Positions 1 to 10,460 are shown, numbered from the stretch's first letter. The stretch is 64,000 bases of DNA from an uncultured Paracoccaceae bacterium (GCA_938028765.1 CALIZF010000018.1:24534-88533); one strand, 5' to 3'. A program made the numbers and translations. The notes: generated by a model not told the origin, from the letters alone.

Positions 1-1
1 C

Positions 2-475
2 GGCTGCGGCGGGTCGCGGATCCGCGCGCCGAAGCCCGTGGTCTGGCGGTTCTGGGCGGACCCTGCGCGGCGGGCGAAATTCGGCGCCGAGGCGGGCAAG
101 ACCGGCCTCTTCCTTGCGCAGTGGCTGGTCCTCGCCTTCGTGCTCGAAAGCCTGATGGTCGCCTGGGTGCCGGCCGACACGGTTGCGGGCCTTGTCGGGG
201 GAACAGGCCTCTGGCCGCTGGCAGCGGCAACGCTAGTCGGCGTGCCGGCCTACCTCAACGGCTATGCCGCGCTGCCGCTTGTCGGCGGGCTGATCGGGCA
301 GGGGATGGCGCCGGGGGCGGGGATGGCCTTCCTCGTTGCGGGCGGCGTGACATCGGTTCCCGCCGCGGTCGCAGTCTGGGCGCTTGTCCGCCCGCGGGTC
401 TTCGCGCTCTACCTCGCGCTGTCGCTCGGGGGCGCCTTCCTCGCCGGCCTCGCCTACGGGACGGTGGCGGGCTGA
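2..475 (+). CDS. ArsP_1/DUF318-type permease, C-terminal part (gene runs off the left edge)
   Basis: The reading frame is open from the first bases of the window, so the gene starts outside it. Only about 157 C-terminal residues are seen. They form about four hydrophobic segments with the family-typical pattern GVPAYLNGYAALPLV...GLIGQGMAPGAGMAFL...GGVTSVPAA. This matches the second permease repeat of the ArsP_1 (DUF318, YraQ-like) inner-membrane permeases, some of which export organoarsenicals or metal ions. The substrate here cannot be told. An internal GTG at 38 is a possible but unlikely start because similar sequence continues upstream. The TGA ends 4 bases before the converging TPR gene. 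Confidence 0.75.
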   Translation, partial: GCGGSRIRAPKPVVWRFWADPARRAKFGAEAGKTGLFLAQWLVLAFVLESLMVAWVPADTVAGLVGGTGLWPLAAATLVGVPAYLNGYAALPLVGGLIGQGMAPGAGMAFLVAGGVTSVPAAVAVWALVRPRVFALYLALSLGGAFLAGLAYGTVAG

Positions 476-479
476 GCCG

Positions 480-2117
480 TCAGGGCACCCGCCGGGCGCA
501 GAGGCAGCTGACCGTCAGGCCCGGATCGGCCCGAGCCGCCGCGCGGGCGAGGCGGGCGCGGACATGCGCCGCCTCGACCGTCTCGCCGCGCCGGTCGAGG
601 CAGGTCATCAGGCCGCGCAGCGCCCAGACGTTGTCGGGGTGGACCTGCGCCCGCGGCAGGTCGCCCGACAGGCCGAGGTCCGCGCGATAGACCGCCTCGG
701 CCTCGTCCACATGCCCCTGTTCGAGCAAGAGCGCGCCGAGCGCGTGGCGCGCGGGCTGCATCCAGCCCCAGGGTTCGTCGTAGGGCAACGCATCGTCGCG
801 CCGCACCGCTTCGCGCAGGTGGTCGAAGGCGGCAGCGAAGCGGCCTTCGCGATAGGCGATCTCGCCCGCGATCATCGCCTCGGCGACGGCCAGAAGGTCG
901 GTGCAGCGGTTGTTGTGCAGAAGCCGCGTGGGCGGGACGCGGCTCAGGGCGGCATGGAACGCGGTCTCGGCCGCCTTTGCCGCGTCCACCTCGCCGAGTG
1001 CGGCATGGCCGACCGCGCGGGCGTAGAGCGTCAGCGCGGTGCCCACGCGGAAGAGGTCGCGGTCCGCCGGCAGGGGGGCTGCCACGGCCTCGTCCCACCG
1101 GCCGAAGCGCACGTGCACGTGCGGCAGCAGCGCGAAATAGCTTTCGAAGTAGTCCGCCATCGGCGGGCTTTCGATGCGCAGGAAGGCCTCGGGCACGGTC
1201 GCCGTCAGCCCCAGAGCGGCGTCCCGGGCGGGCGCGAAGCGGCCCAGCATCATCGCGGCGTAGCAGGCGAAGTGGTAGTTGTGGATGCGGTAGCCGGTGT
1301 AGAAATCCATCCGCCCGGCGCGATCGGCATAGGCCTCGTCCGCCGCGATGGCCGCAAGGTTCCAGTCCAGCGCTGCGGCCCAGTCGCCCGTCAGCACGTC
1401 GATATGCGTCGGCATGTGGACGAGGTGCCCGAGGCCGGGGGCAAGCCGGCGCAGCCGGTCGGCCTGCGGCAGGGCGGCCTCGGGTTCGGCCGACATCTCC
1501 ATCAGGTGCACCCAGAGGTGCAGGAGGCCGGGGTGATCCCAGGCACCGGGATCGTCACGGAAGGCCTCGGCCAGCACCGCGCGGGCGCGCAGCGTGTGGG
1601 GGCCTGCGGGGGCGGCGGTGCGCGCGTCCCACATCCGCCAGGGTGTCAGCACCATCAGCGCCTCGGCGAACACCGCGCGCACATCGCGGTCGTCGGGGTA
1701 GGCGAGGTGGACCGCCTCCATCGCGGCGGCGAAATCGGCGTCCCACGCCGCCATGTCCGGGCCGGGATCGCGCTGCGGGTACCGGCGGGCCAGCGCGCGG
1801 ATCAGCGCCCGGTCGGGCCCTTCGGGCGGGGCCAGCGCGAGGGCTGCCTGCGCGGCGTCATGGGCTACCGCCAGCGCAGCCGCGCGGCCCGCATCATCGT
1901 AGAGCGGCCAGGGCAGGTTGTAGTTCGGCCCCGCCGCGTAGCCGATCCCCCAGTGCGCCAGCGCGCAGGCGGGGTCGGCCGCCAGTGCGCGGCGGAAGCA
2001 GGCGATCGCCTCGGCGTGGTTGTAGCCGTAGACATGCGCAAGCCCCTCGTCGAACGCCGCCTGCGCGGCGGGAACGGGCGAGGCGGGGCGGGAATGGGGG
2101 CCGAAGGCTCGGGTCAT
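480..2117 (-). CDS. Tetratricopeptide-repeat protein, about 545 aa
   Basis: A soluble alpha-helical protein. Helix pairs with the TPR-like spacing G/A...A...A are clear near the N-terminus (GLAHVYGYNHAEAIACFRRA, then AADPACALAHWGIGYA) and near the C-terminus (LEQGHVDEAEAVYRADLGLS). Long TPR proteins of this size with HMPTHIDVL- and YRIHNYHF-like segments are common in Rhodobacterales, but their function is not known to me. TPR arrays usually bind peptides or partner proteins. An ATG 33 bases upstream (2150) is in frame. The start at 2117 (MTRAFG) is preferred because the residues before it look like leader sequence. It diverges from smpB, leaving only about 50 bases for both promoters. Confidence 0.7.
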   Translation of the reverse strand: MTRAFGPHSRPASPVPAAQAAFDEGLAHVYGYNHAEAIACFRRALAADPACALAHWGIGYAAGPNYNLPWPLYDDAGRAAALAVAHDAAQAALALAPPEGPDRALIRALARRYPQRDPGPDMAAWDADFAAAMEAVHLAYPDDRDVRAVFAEALMVLTPWRMWDARTAAPAGPHTLRARAVLAEAFRDDPGAWDHPGLLHLWVHLMEMSAEPEAALPQADRLRRLAPGLGHLVHMPTHIDVLTGDWAAALDWNLAAIAADEAYADRAGRMDFYTGYRIHNYHFACYAAMMLGRFAPARDAALGLTATVPEAFLRIESPPMADYFESYFALLPHVHVRFGRWDEAVAAPLPADRDLFRVGTALTLYARAVGHAALGEVDAAKAAETAFHAALSRVPPTRLLHNNRCTDLLAVAEAMIAGEIAYREGRFAAAFDHLREAVRRDDALPYDEPWGWMQPARHALGALLLEQGHVDEAEAVYRADLGLSGDLPRAQVHPDNVWALRGLMTCLDRRGETVEAAHVRARLARAAARADPGLTVSCLCARRVP

Positions 2118-2166
2118 CGTCGGGCTTCTGGACAGGGACGGCGCGGGCACCTAGATCGCGGCGATC

Positions 2167-2637
2167 ATGGCACAGAAATCCGACCCGAATTCCAGACTGA
2201 TCGCCGAGAACCGGCGAGCACGGTTCGACTACCACATCGAGGACGACCTCGAGGCGGGCATCGTCCTGACGGGGTCCGAGGTCAAGGCGTTGCGCACCGG
2301 CCAGTCGAACATCGCCGATAGCTATGCCAGCGTCGAGGGGGGCGAGCTGTGGCTGATCAACGGCTATATCGCCGCGCTGAAGCAGGCGGGGGTGTTCGGC
2401 CACGAGGAACGGCGCAAGCGCAAGCTGCTGGTCAACCGGCGCGAGCTTGCGCGGCTGTGGAACGCCACGCAGCGCGAAGGGATGACCGTCGTTCCCCTGA
2501 CGATGTATTTCAACGACAAGGGGCGGGTGAAGCTGAAGCTGGGCATCGCCAAGGGCAAGAAGGCTGCGGACAAGCGCGAGACCGAGGCCAAGCGCGACTG
2601 GCAGCGGCAGAAGGCGCGCCTGCTGAAGCAGGGCTAG
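2167..2637 (+). CDS. smpB: SsrA-binding protein SmpB
   Basis: SmpB binds the tRNA-like end of tmRNA and carries it to stalled ribosomes for trans-translation, freeing the ribosome and tagging the unfinished peptide. The 156-aa protein has the full family layout: N-terminal [17 protein letters not shown], the [20 protein letters not shown] core, the [12 protein letters not shown] strand-helix and a basic C-terminal tail ([20 protein letters not shown]) that occupies the mRNA channel. The length is normal for the family. The tmRNA gene (ssrA) itself is not visible nearby. In alphaproteobacteria it is a permuted two-piece RNA usually located elsewhere. Confidence 0.97.
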   Translation: MAQKSDPNSRLIAENRRARFDYHIEDDLEAGIVLTGSEVKALRTGQSNIADSYASVEGGELWLINGYIAALKQAGVFGHEERRKRKLLVNRRELARLWNATQREGMTVVPLTMYFNDKGRVKLKLGIAKGKKAADKRETEAKRDWQRQKARLLKQG

Positions 2638-2760
2638 GCCGGAAGCGCCCGCGCGGCCTGGCCGGTTGCGCCGCCTGCGCGCCGCCCGGAGCGGGACTGC
2701 GCAAGCCGCCGACCGCGCCGCCCCCTCGCCCTCGAGGGCGGAAGCGGTTAGGGAAAACCG

Positions 2761-3267
2761 ATGGACGACGCCGATCCAGACCTTCGGCCTGATCCCGACC
2801 GGGTGATCCTGCGGCTGGCAGCGCAGCCTGCGCGCCGTCTTGCGGGTTCCGCGATGATCGCCGCGCTGGCGGCGATCCTGCTGTGGATCGCCGCCGCGCA
2901 TCCGCCCGCGTCGTTCGGCTGGCGGCTGTTCCTCGCCGCGGCGGGCGCAGGGGCCCTGTGGCTGGCGCTGCGGCTGTGGCAGGCCACGGCGCCCGCGCTC
3001 GAGCTGACCGGGCGGGAACTGCGCGAGGCCGGGGGGCGGCGGCTCGCGCTGGTGGCCGACATCCGGGGCGTCAGCCGCGGGGCCTTCGCGCTGAAGCCGT
3101 CGAACGGCTTCACGCTGCTGCTGGCCGAACCGGGGCCGGCGGTCTGGGCGCCGGGCCTGTGGTGGCGAATCGGCCGGCGGGTCGGGGTGGGTGGCGTCAC
3201 CGGCCGCCACGACACGCGCATGATGGCCGAGGCGATCAGCCTCGCCGTCGCCCGCGCCGGCGGCTGA
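2761..3267 (+). CDS. Hypothetical membrane protein, about 168 aa
   Basis: Two hydrophobic helices are visible, around residues 30-46 (MIAALAAILLWIAAAHP) and 53-72 (WRLFLAAAGAGALWLALRLW), followed by a soluble C-terminal domain of about 95 residues rich in beta-strand patterns. The layout resembles small conserved Rhodobacterales inner-membrane proteins with a PH-like cytoplasmic domain, but I cannot name a family. It lies about 120 bases after smpB in the same direction and may be co-transcribed with it. The TGA is 19 bases from the end of the converging Tad-like gene. Confidence 0.65.
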   Translation: MDDADPDLRPDPDRVILRLAAQPARRLAGSAMIAALAAILLWIAAAHPPASFGWRLFLAAAGAGALWLALRLWQATAPALELTGRELREAGGRRLALVADIRGVSRGAFALKPSNGFTLLLAEPGPAVWAPGLWWRIGRRVGVGGVTGRHDTRMMAEAISLAVARAGG

Positions 3268-3285
3268 CGCAGCTCAGCATGCAGC

Positions 3286-3834
3286 TCAGGATGTGAGCGG
3301 GATTGGCGACAGCCAGCGGGGCCGCGTGACGGTGAACTCTCCGAAGATCCGCCGGCCGAGGCCGACGTTGAATACGGGTTCGTATTCGCGCCAGGTTTCG
3401 ATCACGAGGATGGTGTCGTCGTTGGCCATCAGCGGCAGCCGCGCCCGCATCTGGGCCAGCGTGGCGTGCGTCAGTTGCGGTGCGCGGGTGGTGTTCGTGG
3501 ACCGCGACCACAGCACGCGATAGCTGTCGTCCGAGGCGCGATACTGCACGTTGGTGACGCGCATCCACGTCGGCTCGGACGTCTGCATCATGTAGCGGAA
3601 GACCGCGTGCATCCCGGTGATGTAAGCGGTGTTGATGCCCGTCATCTCGCGCGACAGCGTGTCGGCGACCGCGAAGGTCGCCTTCATCTGGGCGTTCTTG
3701 CTGCGGAACGTGTCCCAGTAGACGAAGCTCGCCATCAGCGCCCAGATCAGCACCGGCATCACGATCACGGTTTCCATCGAGATCGAGCCGCGGGTGTCTG
3801 CGGCGAAGCGGCGAAGGACCGCGGGCATCCGCAT
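3286..3834 (-). CDS. TadE/TadF-like pilus-assembly minor pseudopilin
   Basis: The protein is 182 aa. A basic N-terminus (RRFAADTRGSISMETVIVM) is followed by a single hydrophobic helix with a glutamate near its start. This is the TadE-type pattern: basic tail, GS/GA motif, E at about +5, then a transmembrane segment. TadE and TadF are minor pseudopilins of the Flp/Tad type IVc pilus, processed at the membrane by a prepilin peptidase. The rest of the protein (about residues 40-182) is an extracytoplasmic domain without recognised motifs. It is the third gene of a tight operon with the two upstream genes (gaps of 3 and -4 bases). Confidence 0.7.
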   Translation of the reverse strand: MRMPAVLRRFAADTRGSISMETVIVMPVLIWALMASFVYWDTFRSKNAQMKATFAVADTLSREMTGINTAYITGMHAVFRYMMQTSEPTWMRVTNVQYRASDDSYRVLWSRSTNTTRAPQLTHATLAQMRARLPLMANDDTILVIETWREYEPVFNVGLGRRIFGEFTVTRPRWLSPIPLTS

Positions 3835-3837
3835 GGC

Positions 3838-4371
3838 TTACCTCGGCTCGTTCACGAAGGAGGACATGGCAAGAAGCTGGTAGGCGCCCGATGGGTCCAG
3901 CGGCAGGCGCAGGCCGAAGGGCGTGGTCGGGAACAGCGGGTCGAACAGGGCGCAGACGCGGATCAGCACCAGTTCGTTCTCGCCGCCCGGGATGAAGGTG
4001 GTCGCGGGCTGGATGGCGAGGCTCCGGTCGACGCAGGGTTGCCGTCCGGTCGGCAGCGCCCAGGTCGCGCGGCTGACGGGCCGCATCTCGATCATCAGGT
4101 CGTTCATGCAGTTCGGCATCACCACCGTGCGCGAACAGATGTCCCGCCGCAACTGCGCCGCCGTCGGGTTGTCGTAGCGGCCGAGGCGCAGGTCGCGCAC
4201 GGTGATGTCGAGGGCGCGGTCCACCATCGTGTGGCGGACCATCAACATCCCCGCCTCGACCGTGCACAGCAGAAGCGTGACGAACAGCGGCACCACCAGC
4301 ACGACCTCGACGGTCGCACTGCCGTCCTCCCGCATCGCGCGGCGCAAAAACCGCCCGAACCGCCGGATCAT
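3838..4371 (-). CDS. TadE-family pseudopilin-like protein
   Basis: The protein is 177 aa and begins with a basic stretch (RRFGRFLRRAMREDGSATVE), then VVLVVPLFVTLLLCTVEAGM, the classic TadE N-terminal helix with the conserved glutamate one turn into the membrane segment. The remainder is a periplasmic domain with four cysteines (in ICSRTVVMPNCMND, QPCVD and RVCALFD), which suggests disulfides. It overlaps the TadG-like gene by 4 bases (ATGA), so the two are translationally coupled. It should act with its neighbours at the inner membrane. Whether they serve a pilus or another surface structure cannot be told because no tadA/tadB/tadC or flp gene lies in the window. Confidence 0.78.
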   Translation of the reverse strand: MIRRFGRFLRRAMREDGSATVEVVLVVPLFVTLLLCTVEAGMLMVRHTMVDRALDITVRDLRLGRYDNPTAAQLRRDICSRTVVMPNCMNDLMIEMRPVSRATWALPTGRQPCVDRSLAIQPATTFIPGGENELVLIRVCALFDPLFPTTPFGLRLPLDPSGAYQLLAMSSFVNEPR

Positions 4372-6023
4372 TGCGTCAACCTCAGTTTCGAGATCTGGCT
4401 ACGGATCGTGCGGAAGGCTGTCGCGATCTCGAGCCCCTCCACGTCGTAGAAGAGGCCCGGCGAAGCGCAGTTGCGGATCGCGGTGATGCCGTTCGGCGGC
4501 GCCTCGAAGGCGATGCCGAAGATCAGGATGCCGTTGCTCTTCGCCATGGTGCACAGGTCGTTCAGCCGGGCATCCATCGTCGTCGTCGCGGTGCGGGTGC
4601 GGAACGTGTCCATCTGGCTGTTGAACCCGTTGGTCCGCGCCGTGCCGCTGGCGTAGAGCGCCCGGGCGTAAAGCTGCCAGGCCACCCATTGCACGCGCAG
4701 CTGCTGCCACACCTGCACCCAGGTGAGCTGCGTGCTGCCCGCGCTGTTCGAGGCCCAGGGGGTGGATTGCCAGGCGCCGCCGCAGGGCTGCGTGCCGCTG
4801 GACGACCAGCGGTGCGGCACCCAGTATTCGTTGGAACCCGCGCAGGAGGGCCGGCCGGAGGTGAACCGGATCGAGTAGTTACCGTCGCCGTTCGAGCGGT
4901 AGATGGGCGAGGTGCCGGACTTGAAGGCCGAGTTCACCCGCTCTTCCGGGAAATGCTCGCCGTCCGTCATCAGAACGACCACCTTCAAAACCTCGGGGTC
5001 GTGGTAGTCCAGCGGCCGGCCCGCGAAATGTCCGGGGACCACGCCCGCGGCGACCAGTTCGTTGATCACCGGCCGGGTGGCGGGATCGAGCAGGGCGATG
5101 CCCCAGCGCAGGCCCGCGTCGATCGAGGTCGCCCCGATGGCCTGCAGGTTCTGAACCTGCGCGCGCAGCTGCGTGATGTTGTTCGCCACCGGGCGGACGA
5201 AGTTGTTGGCGACGGCCGGGCACCAGATGTTTGCCGGGTTCGGTGCCTGCGGCGCGACCCATCCGTTCGACTGGCTGGTGGACGAGAAGGTGTCGGCCCA
5301 GGCCGTCTGCGGCATGGCCAGCGTGCGGCTGAGCTCGATCTGGTTGTAGACGGTGGACGGCATGTCCACGCAGTTGACGTTGGCGATGCCGTGCTTGTGC
5401 GTGACGTTGTAGCGCGCGGTCAGCGCGGGCCCGATGTTCACCTGCCCGTTGTAGGGCACGATGTTGATCGAGATCTTGTTGTCCTGGTCGTCCTCGAGGA
5501 TCTTCAGGATGAATTCGTCGGCGGCGGCCCGCAGGTTCACGATCCGGCTGGGCGTGTTCTGCATCGACCCCGAGATGTCGAGCACGAGGCTGATCTCGAC
5601 ATTGGTGATTCGTTCCTCCGCGCCGCCCGACCCGACCGATTGCAGCCGGTCGATGCCGAACAGCTTCATGAAGAAGGTATCGACCGACGTGCGCGTGTTC
5701 ACCCGGACGTGGCGGTAGTTCAGCCCCTCGTCCACGATCACGCCTTCGAGGTTGGGCTGAAGCCCCTCCAAGGCGAAGTAGTTCGCAACCACGACGTCGG
5801 GGTCGAGGTCCTGGCGCAGCGCTGCGGCGGCCAGAACGGCCCGGTCGGCCGTGTTCTGCACATGGGTGCGTTCCGCTTCGTGGCGCATCAGGTCCACCGC
5901 GAGTCCGCCCGCCATCAGCATGACGACGAAGATCATCAGCCCGAACACGATCATCATGCCGTCCTCGGACCGGACGAACCGGGACAACAGGCGGCGGAGC
6001 TTCAGGACGGAGCGGCGGGTCAT
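4368..6023 (-). CDS. tadG: TadG-like protein with von Willebrand factor A domain
   Basis: The protein is 551 aa. The N-terminus has RFVRSEDGMMIVFGLMIF followed by a membrane helix and then DLMRHEAERTHVQNTADRAV, the TadE/G N-terminal signature (PF13400-like). A vWA domain begins near residue 145 with a MIDAS-type DISGSM motif (D-x-S-x-S) in SLVLDISGSMQNT. A second acidic turn, VVLMTDGEHF, lies near residue 355. TadG-type proteins are thought to be secreted or envelope parts of Tad pili. An AGGTG ribosome-binding site lies before the ATG. It is the first gene of a three-gene operon. The unusually Asn/Ser/Thr/Trp-rich middle (about residues 225-450) suggests an exposed domain. Confidence 0.8.
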   Translation of the reverse strand: MTRRSVLKLRRLLSRFVRSEDGMMIVFGLMIFVVMLMAGGLAVDLMRHEAERTHVQNTADRAVLAAAALRQDLDPDVVVANYFALEGLQPNLEGVIVDEGLNYRHVRVNTRTSVDTFFMKLFGIDRLQSVGSGGAEERITNVEISLVLDISGSMQNTPSRIVNLRAAADEFILKILEDDQDNKISINIVPYNGQVNIGPALTARYNVTHKHGIANVNCVDMPSTVYNQIELSRTLAMPQTAWADTFSSTSQSNGWVAPQAPNPANIWCPAVANNFVRPVANNITQLRAQVQNLQAIGATSIDAGLRWGIALLDPATRPVINELVAAGVVPGHFAGRPLDYHDPEVLKVVVLMTDGEHFPEERVNSAFKSGTSPIYRSNGDGNYSIRFTSGRPSCAGSNEYWVPHRWSSSGTQPCGGAWQSTPWASNSAGSTQLTWVQVWQQLRVQWVAWQLYARALYASGTARTNGFNSQMDTFRTRTATTTMDARLNDLCTMAKSNGILIFGIAFEAPPNGITAIRNCASPGLFYDVEGLEIATAFRTIRSQISKLRLTQ

Positions 6024-6329
6024 GGTACGTCACCTCGGGCGCCCGGCGCGACGGAACAGGTCCGCGGAAAACGGGCAAACCCCACCTAATGAATCACTTG
6101 CGGCGGAATTGCGGCGGCGGGGCGTCGTGGGTGCGGGAAATCCGCAGGCGTCCGAAACACTTGCGCGGTCCGGGCCGGCATTGTTCCGCGGCCGGCGACG
6201 CCCCGGACAGCCATGATCCGCCGCCGGGGTGCGCGCGCCGGGCGATTCGCTGGTCCGGGCTTTGCGGCCCGGCGCAAGCGGCTATGCTGCGCGGCGGGGC
6301 CCCATGTCGCGGGCCGCGGGGAGGATGCC
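6024..6329. other. Divergent intergenic region between tadG-like operon and glutamate dehydrogenase gene
   Basis: The 306 bases carry the start signals of two divergent units. The tadG side has a GAGGTG ribosome-binding site just inside 6024-6040, read on the minus strand. The dehydrogenase side has GGGGAGG at 6318-6324. I see no convincing sigma-70 boxes and no operator-like dyad. The plus frame is open from 6213, but the extra N-terminal residues it would add are arginine-rich and unlike the family. Confidence 0.4.
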
Positions 6330-7760
<1,431 letters not shown>

Positions 7761-7939
7761 CGGCGGCCCCCGGCCCGCGCGGCACGCGCGCAGCCGCGGC
7801 CGCGTGACGTCCTGCGACGGCGCAGGCTGTTCGGCGGCCAGGCGCGACGGAAAAGCGGCCAGCCGGCCCTGCACAGGCGTCACAAATCCGTGATAAGCTG
7901 AGTCACGAAGGTTCGGTGTTGGAGTGTTGGAGTAGAGCG

Positions 7940-9288
7940 ATGGCGCAGTTCTATGGCGGTCCGGGCGGCGATCTGTTCGAGGGCACGGACGAAGACGATT
8001 TCGCGCGCGGCTTCGGGGCAACGATACGCTCCACGGCCTTCTGGGCTCGGACACGCTCGGGGGCGATGAGGGCCGCGATCTGATCTACGGCGGGGCCGGG
8101 AACGACGTCCTGACGGGCGGGGCGGGCAACGACCAGCTGTCCGGCGGTGACGGTAACGACGAGCTGGCTGGCTACGAGGGCGACGATTTCATCGCCGGCA
8201 ACGACGGCGACGATTCCGTGTTTGGCGGCACCGGCAACGACACGGTTTTCGGCCGCGCCGGACGGGACCGGATCTTCGGCAATGACGGCGATGACGTGTT
8301 GGACGGCGGCGGGGGCGGGGATTTCCTGCAGGGCGACGAAGGCAACGACCGGCTCTTCGGCGGCGAGGGCAGGGACCTGCTCTATGGCGGAAGCGGGAAT
8401 GACGTCATCTACGGCGGCGCCGGAAACGACACCGTGATGGTCGATACCGGGACCGACACCGTCTATGGCGACGGCGGCAACGATTACATCTACGCGACAT
8501 CCTTCGCGACGCGCGAACAGGTGTTCTACGGCGGCGATGGCAACGACCAGCTGGAAGGCGGGTTTGCCGACGATTCGCTGTTTGGCGGCACGGGACGCGA
8601 CTACCTCTACGGCAACACCGGCGCGGACACGATCGAGGGCGGGGCAGGCGCCGACACGATCGGGGGCTGGGGCGGCGACGATTCGATCAACGGCGATGAC
8701 GGCAACGATCTGATCCTCGGCGCCGATGGGCGGGACTTCATCCGGGGCGGCAAGGGGAAGGACACGATCAACGGCGGATTTGACAACGACACCATCTTTG
8801 GCGGCAACGGCGACGACACGCTGGAGGGCGACGCCGGTTCGGACTTTCTCTATGGCGGGGCCGGCAATGACCTGATCCTCGGCAACACACGGGCCGGTTT
8901 TTTCCTTAGCGAAGGGAGCTTCCTTGTCGGCGGCGAGGGCAACGACACGCTCGTGTCCGGGGGCGGGGTCGATATCATGGACGGCGGCGCGGGCAGCGAT
9001 GTGTTCTTCTTCCAGTTCACGCCGAGTAACAACGGGTTCGACGGCGACGAACGCATCCTGAACTTCAATGCGTTCGAGGATGTCATCGCCTTCCGCCCCG
9101 GCGATCTCGAAAACCCGACCTTCATCTTCGACGAGGACTTCTCGGGCAAGAAATACGAGATCCGGTTTGCGGGCGGATATCTCGAGATCGACAAGACCGG
9201 GAACGGAGAGGCCGATTTCGTGATCAAAATCCAGCTCAATGCCGGCCTCATCTCCGAGCTGAACTTCATCTACAACTTCACGCTGTGA
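7940..9288 (+). pseudogene. RTX calcium-binding protein, frameshifted near the N-terminus
   Basis: The ATG at 7940 opens with MAQFYGGPGGDLFEGTDEDDF, closely parallel to the start of the next gene. It runs into a stop after about 47 codons because the frame breaks at the GGGG run 8015-8018. Adding one G restores ...GFGGNDTLHGLLGSDTLGG and the whole downstream RTX frame to 9288. The restored protein would be about 449 aa. It consists almost entirely of GGxGxDxUx nonapeptide repeats, which bind calcium and fold as a beta-roll, plus a C-terminal domain (DVFFFQF... to ...IYNFTL) like the secretion end of serralysin-type RTX proteins. No catalytic domain is seen. It is either a true one-base deletion or a homopolymer sequencing error. 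Confidence 0.72.
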
Positions 9289-9380
9289 TGGGGCAGGGTC
9301 CGCTCTGATCCGGCGCGCGGGCGGGCGATCCGCCATGAAGGCCGCGCCGGACGGGCACGGGCAACGGGGAGGGCGAGGGC

Positions 9381-10460
9381 ATGGCGACGTTCAGCGGCGG
9401 GCCCGGGGGCGATCTCTTCCCCGGCACCGCCGAGCCCGACCTGGCCGAGGGCCTTGGCGGGGATGACACGCTTCAGGGCGGCACGGGCGGCCCCGACACG
9501 CTGTTCGGCGGGGGCGGGGACGACGTCCTGGGCGGCAGCCCCGGCAACGACGCGCTGCACGGCGGTGCGGGCGACGACCTGCTGGTGGGCCAGCTGGGCA
9601 ACGACAGCCTCTACGGCGGCGACGGCAGCGATCGGCTCGACGGGGTTGCCGGCGCGAACCTGCTCGAGGGGGGCGCGGGCGACGACGGGATGTTGGGCGG
9701 CGACGGGCCCGACCGGATGTTCGGCGGCGCGGGGCGCGATGGCTTCCAGGCCTTTGGCGGGAACGATTCGATCTGGGGCGGCGCGGACGCCGACAGCGCC
9801 TACGGCGGGGCGGGGCGCGACGTGCTGCGCGGCGGGGCGGGGAACGATGTCCTGCACGGCGACGACGAGTTCGGCGATCAGGGCGCCGACCGGCTGTTCG
9901 GCGGGGGCGGGGACGACGTCCTGCACGGCCACGGCGGGGCCGACCGGCTGAACGGTGGCCCGGGGGCCGATGCGCTGCACGGCGGCGCGGACGGCGACGT
10001 GGCCGCGGGCGGGGCGGGGGACGACAACCTCTACGGCGGCGACGGCGGCGACCGGCTTCTGGGTCAGGCCGGCCACGACCGGATCGTGGGCGGGGCGGGC
10101 GACGACACCATCGCCGGCGGCGCGGGCGTGGACACGATGGACGGCGGCGCGGGGCGCGATACCTTCCTCTTCGCCGCGCCGAAGCGGCCGGGCGGCAGCC
10201 CCAACGACAGCCCGGCGGCGACGCCCGACACCATCCTGTCGTTCGACGCCGCAGCCGACGTCATCGCCATCACGGGTCTGCCGCGGGGCATCGTCTTCGT
10301 CGGCGGCGATCCCTTCGCGGGCGGCGGTGCCGCACAGGTGCGCCTCGGCGAAGGTCGGCTCTGGGTCGATATCGACGGCGATGCCGCCGCCGACCTGGCG
10401 ATATGGGTGCAGATCGCGGGCGCCGATCCCTTCACGGCGGCCAACCTCGTGCTTCTCTGA
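9381..10460 (+). CDS. RTX calcium-binding protein, about 359 aa
   Basis: A paralogue of the preceding gene. It starts MATFSGGPGGDLFPGT and continues with repeated GGxGxDxUx units (for example LFGGGGDDVLGG and LHGGAGDDLLVG) to about residue 260. A C-terminal domain of about 100 residues (DTFLFAAP... to ...ANLVLL) resembles the type I secretion end of serralysin-like RTX proteins. The repeats bind Ca2+ outside the cell and drive folding after export. No protease, lipase or haemolysin domain is present. No type I secretion ABC, membrane-fusion or TolC gene is nearby. A GGGGAGGGC element about 10 bases upstream serves as ribosome-binding site. Export and surface or matrix binding are inferred. 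Confidence 0.85.
   Translation: MATFSGGPGGDLFPGTAEPDLAEGLGGDDTLQGGTGGPDTLFGGGGDDVLGGSPGNDALHGGAGDDLLVGQLGNDSLYGGDGSDRLDGVAGANLLEGGAGDDGMLGGDGPDRMFGGAGRDGFQAFGGNDSIWGGADADSAYGGAGRDVLRGGAGNDVLHGDDEFGDQGADRLFGGGGDDVLHGHGGADRLNGGPGADALHGGADGDVAAGGAGDDNLYGGDGGDRLLGQAGHDRIVGGAGDDTIAGGAGVDTMDGGAGRDTFLFAAPKRPGGSPNDSPAATPDTILSFDAAADVIAITGLPRGIVFVGGDPFAGGGAAQVRLGEGRLWVDIDGDAAADLAIWVQIAGADPFTAANLVLL

Noticed and set aside
2727..2740. Perfect 14-base palindrome CGCCCTCGAGGGCG after smpB
   Set aside because: It has no loop and no U-tract, so it is not called as a terminator. Short palindromes are expected in such GC-rich DNA.
7951..9336. Repetitive minus-strand ORF opposite the RTX gene with Val/Ala repeats
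   Set aside because: It mirrors the nonapeptide DNA repeats of the RTX frame, and no start or secretion features support it.
8100..10200. Short direct DNA repeats that could suggest a CRISPR array
   Set aside because: The repeats are degenerate 27-base units encoding GGxGxDxUx, in frame and without spacers.
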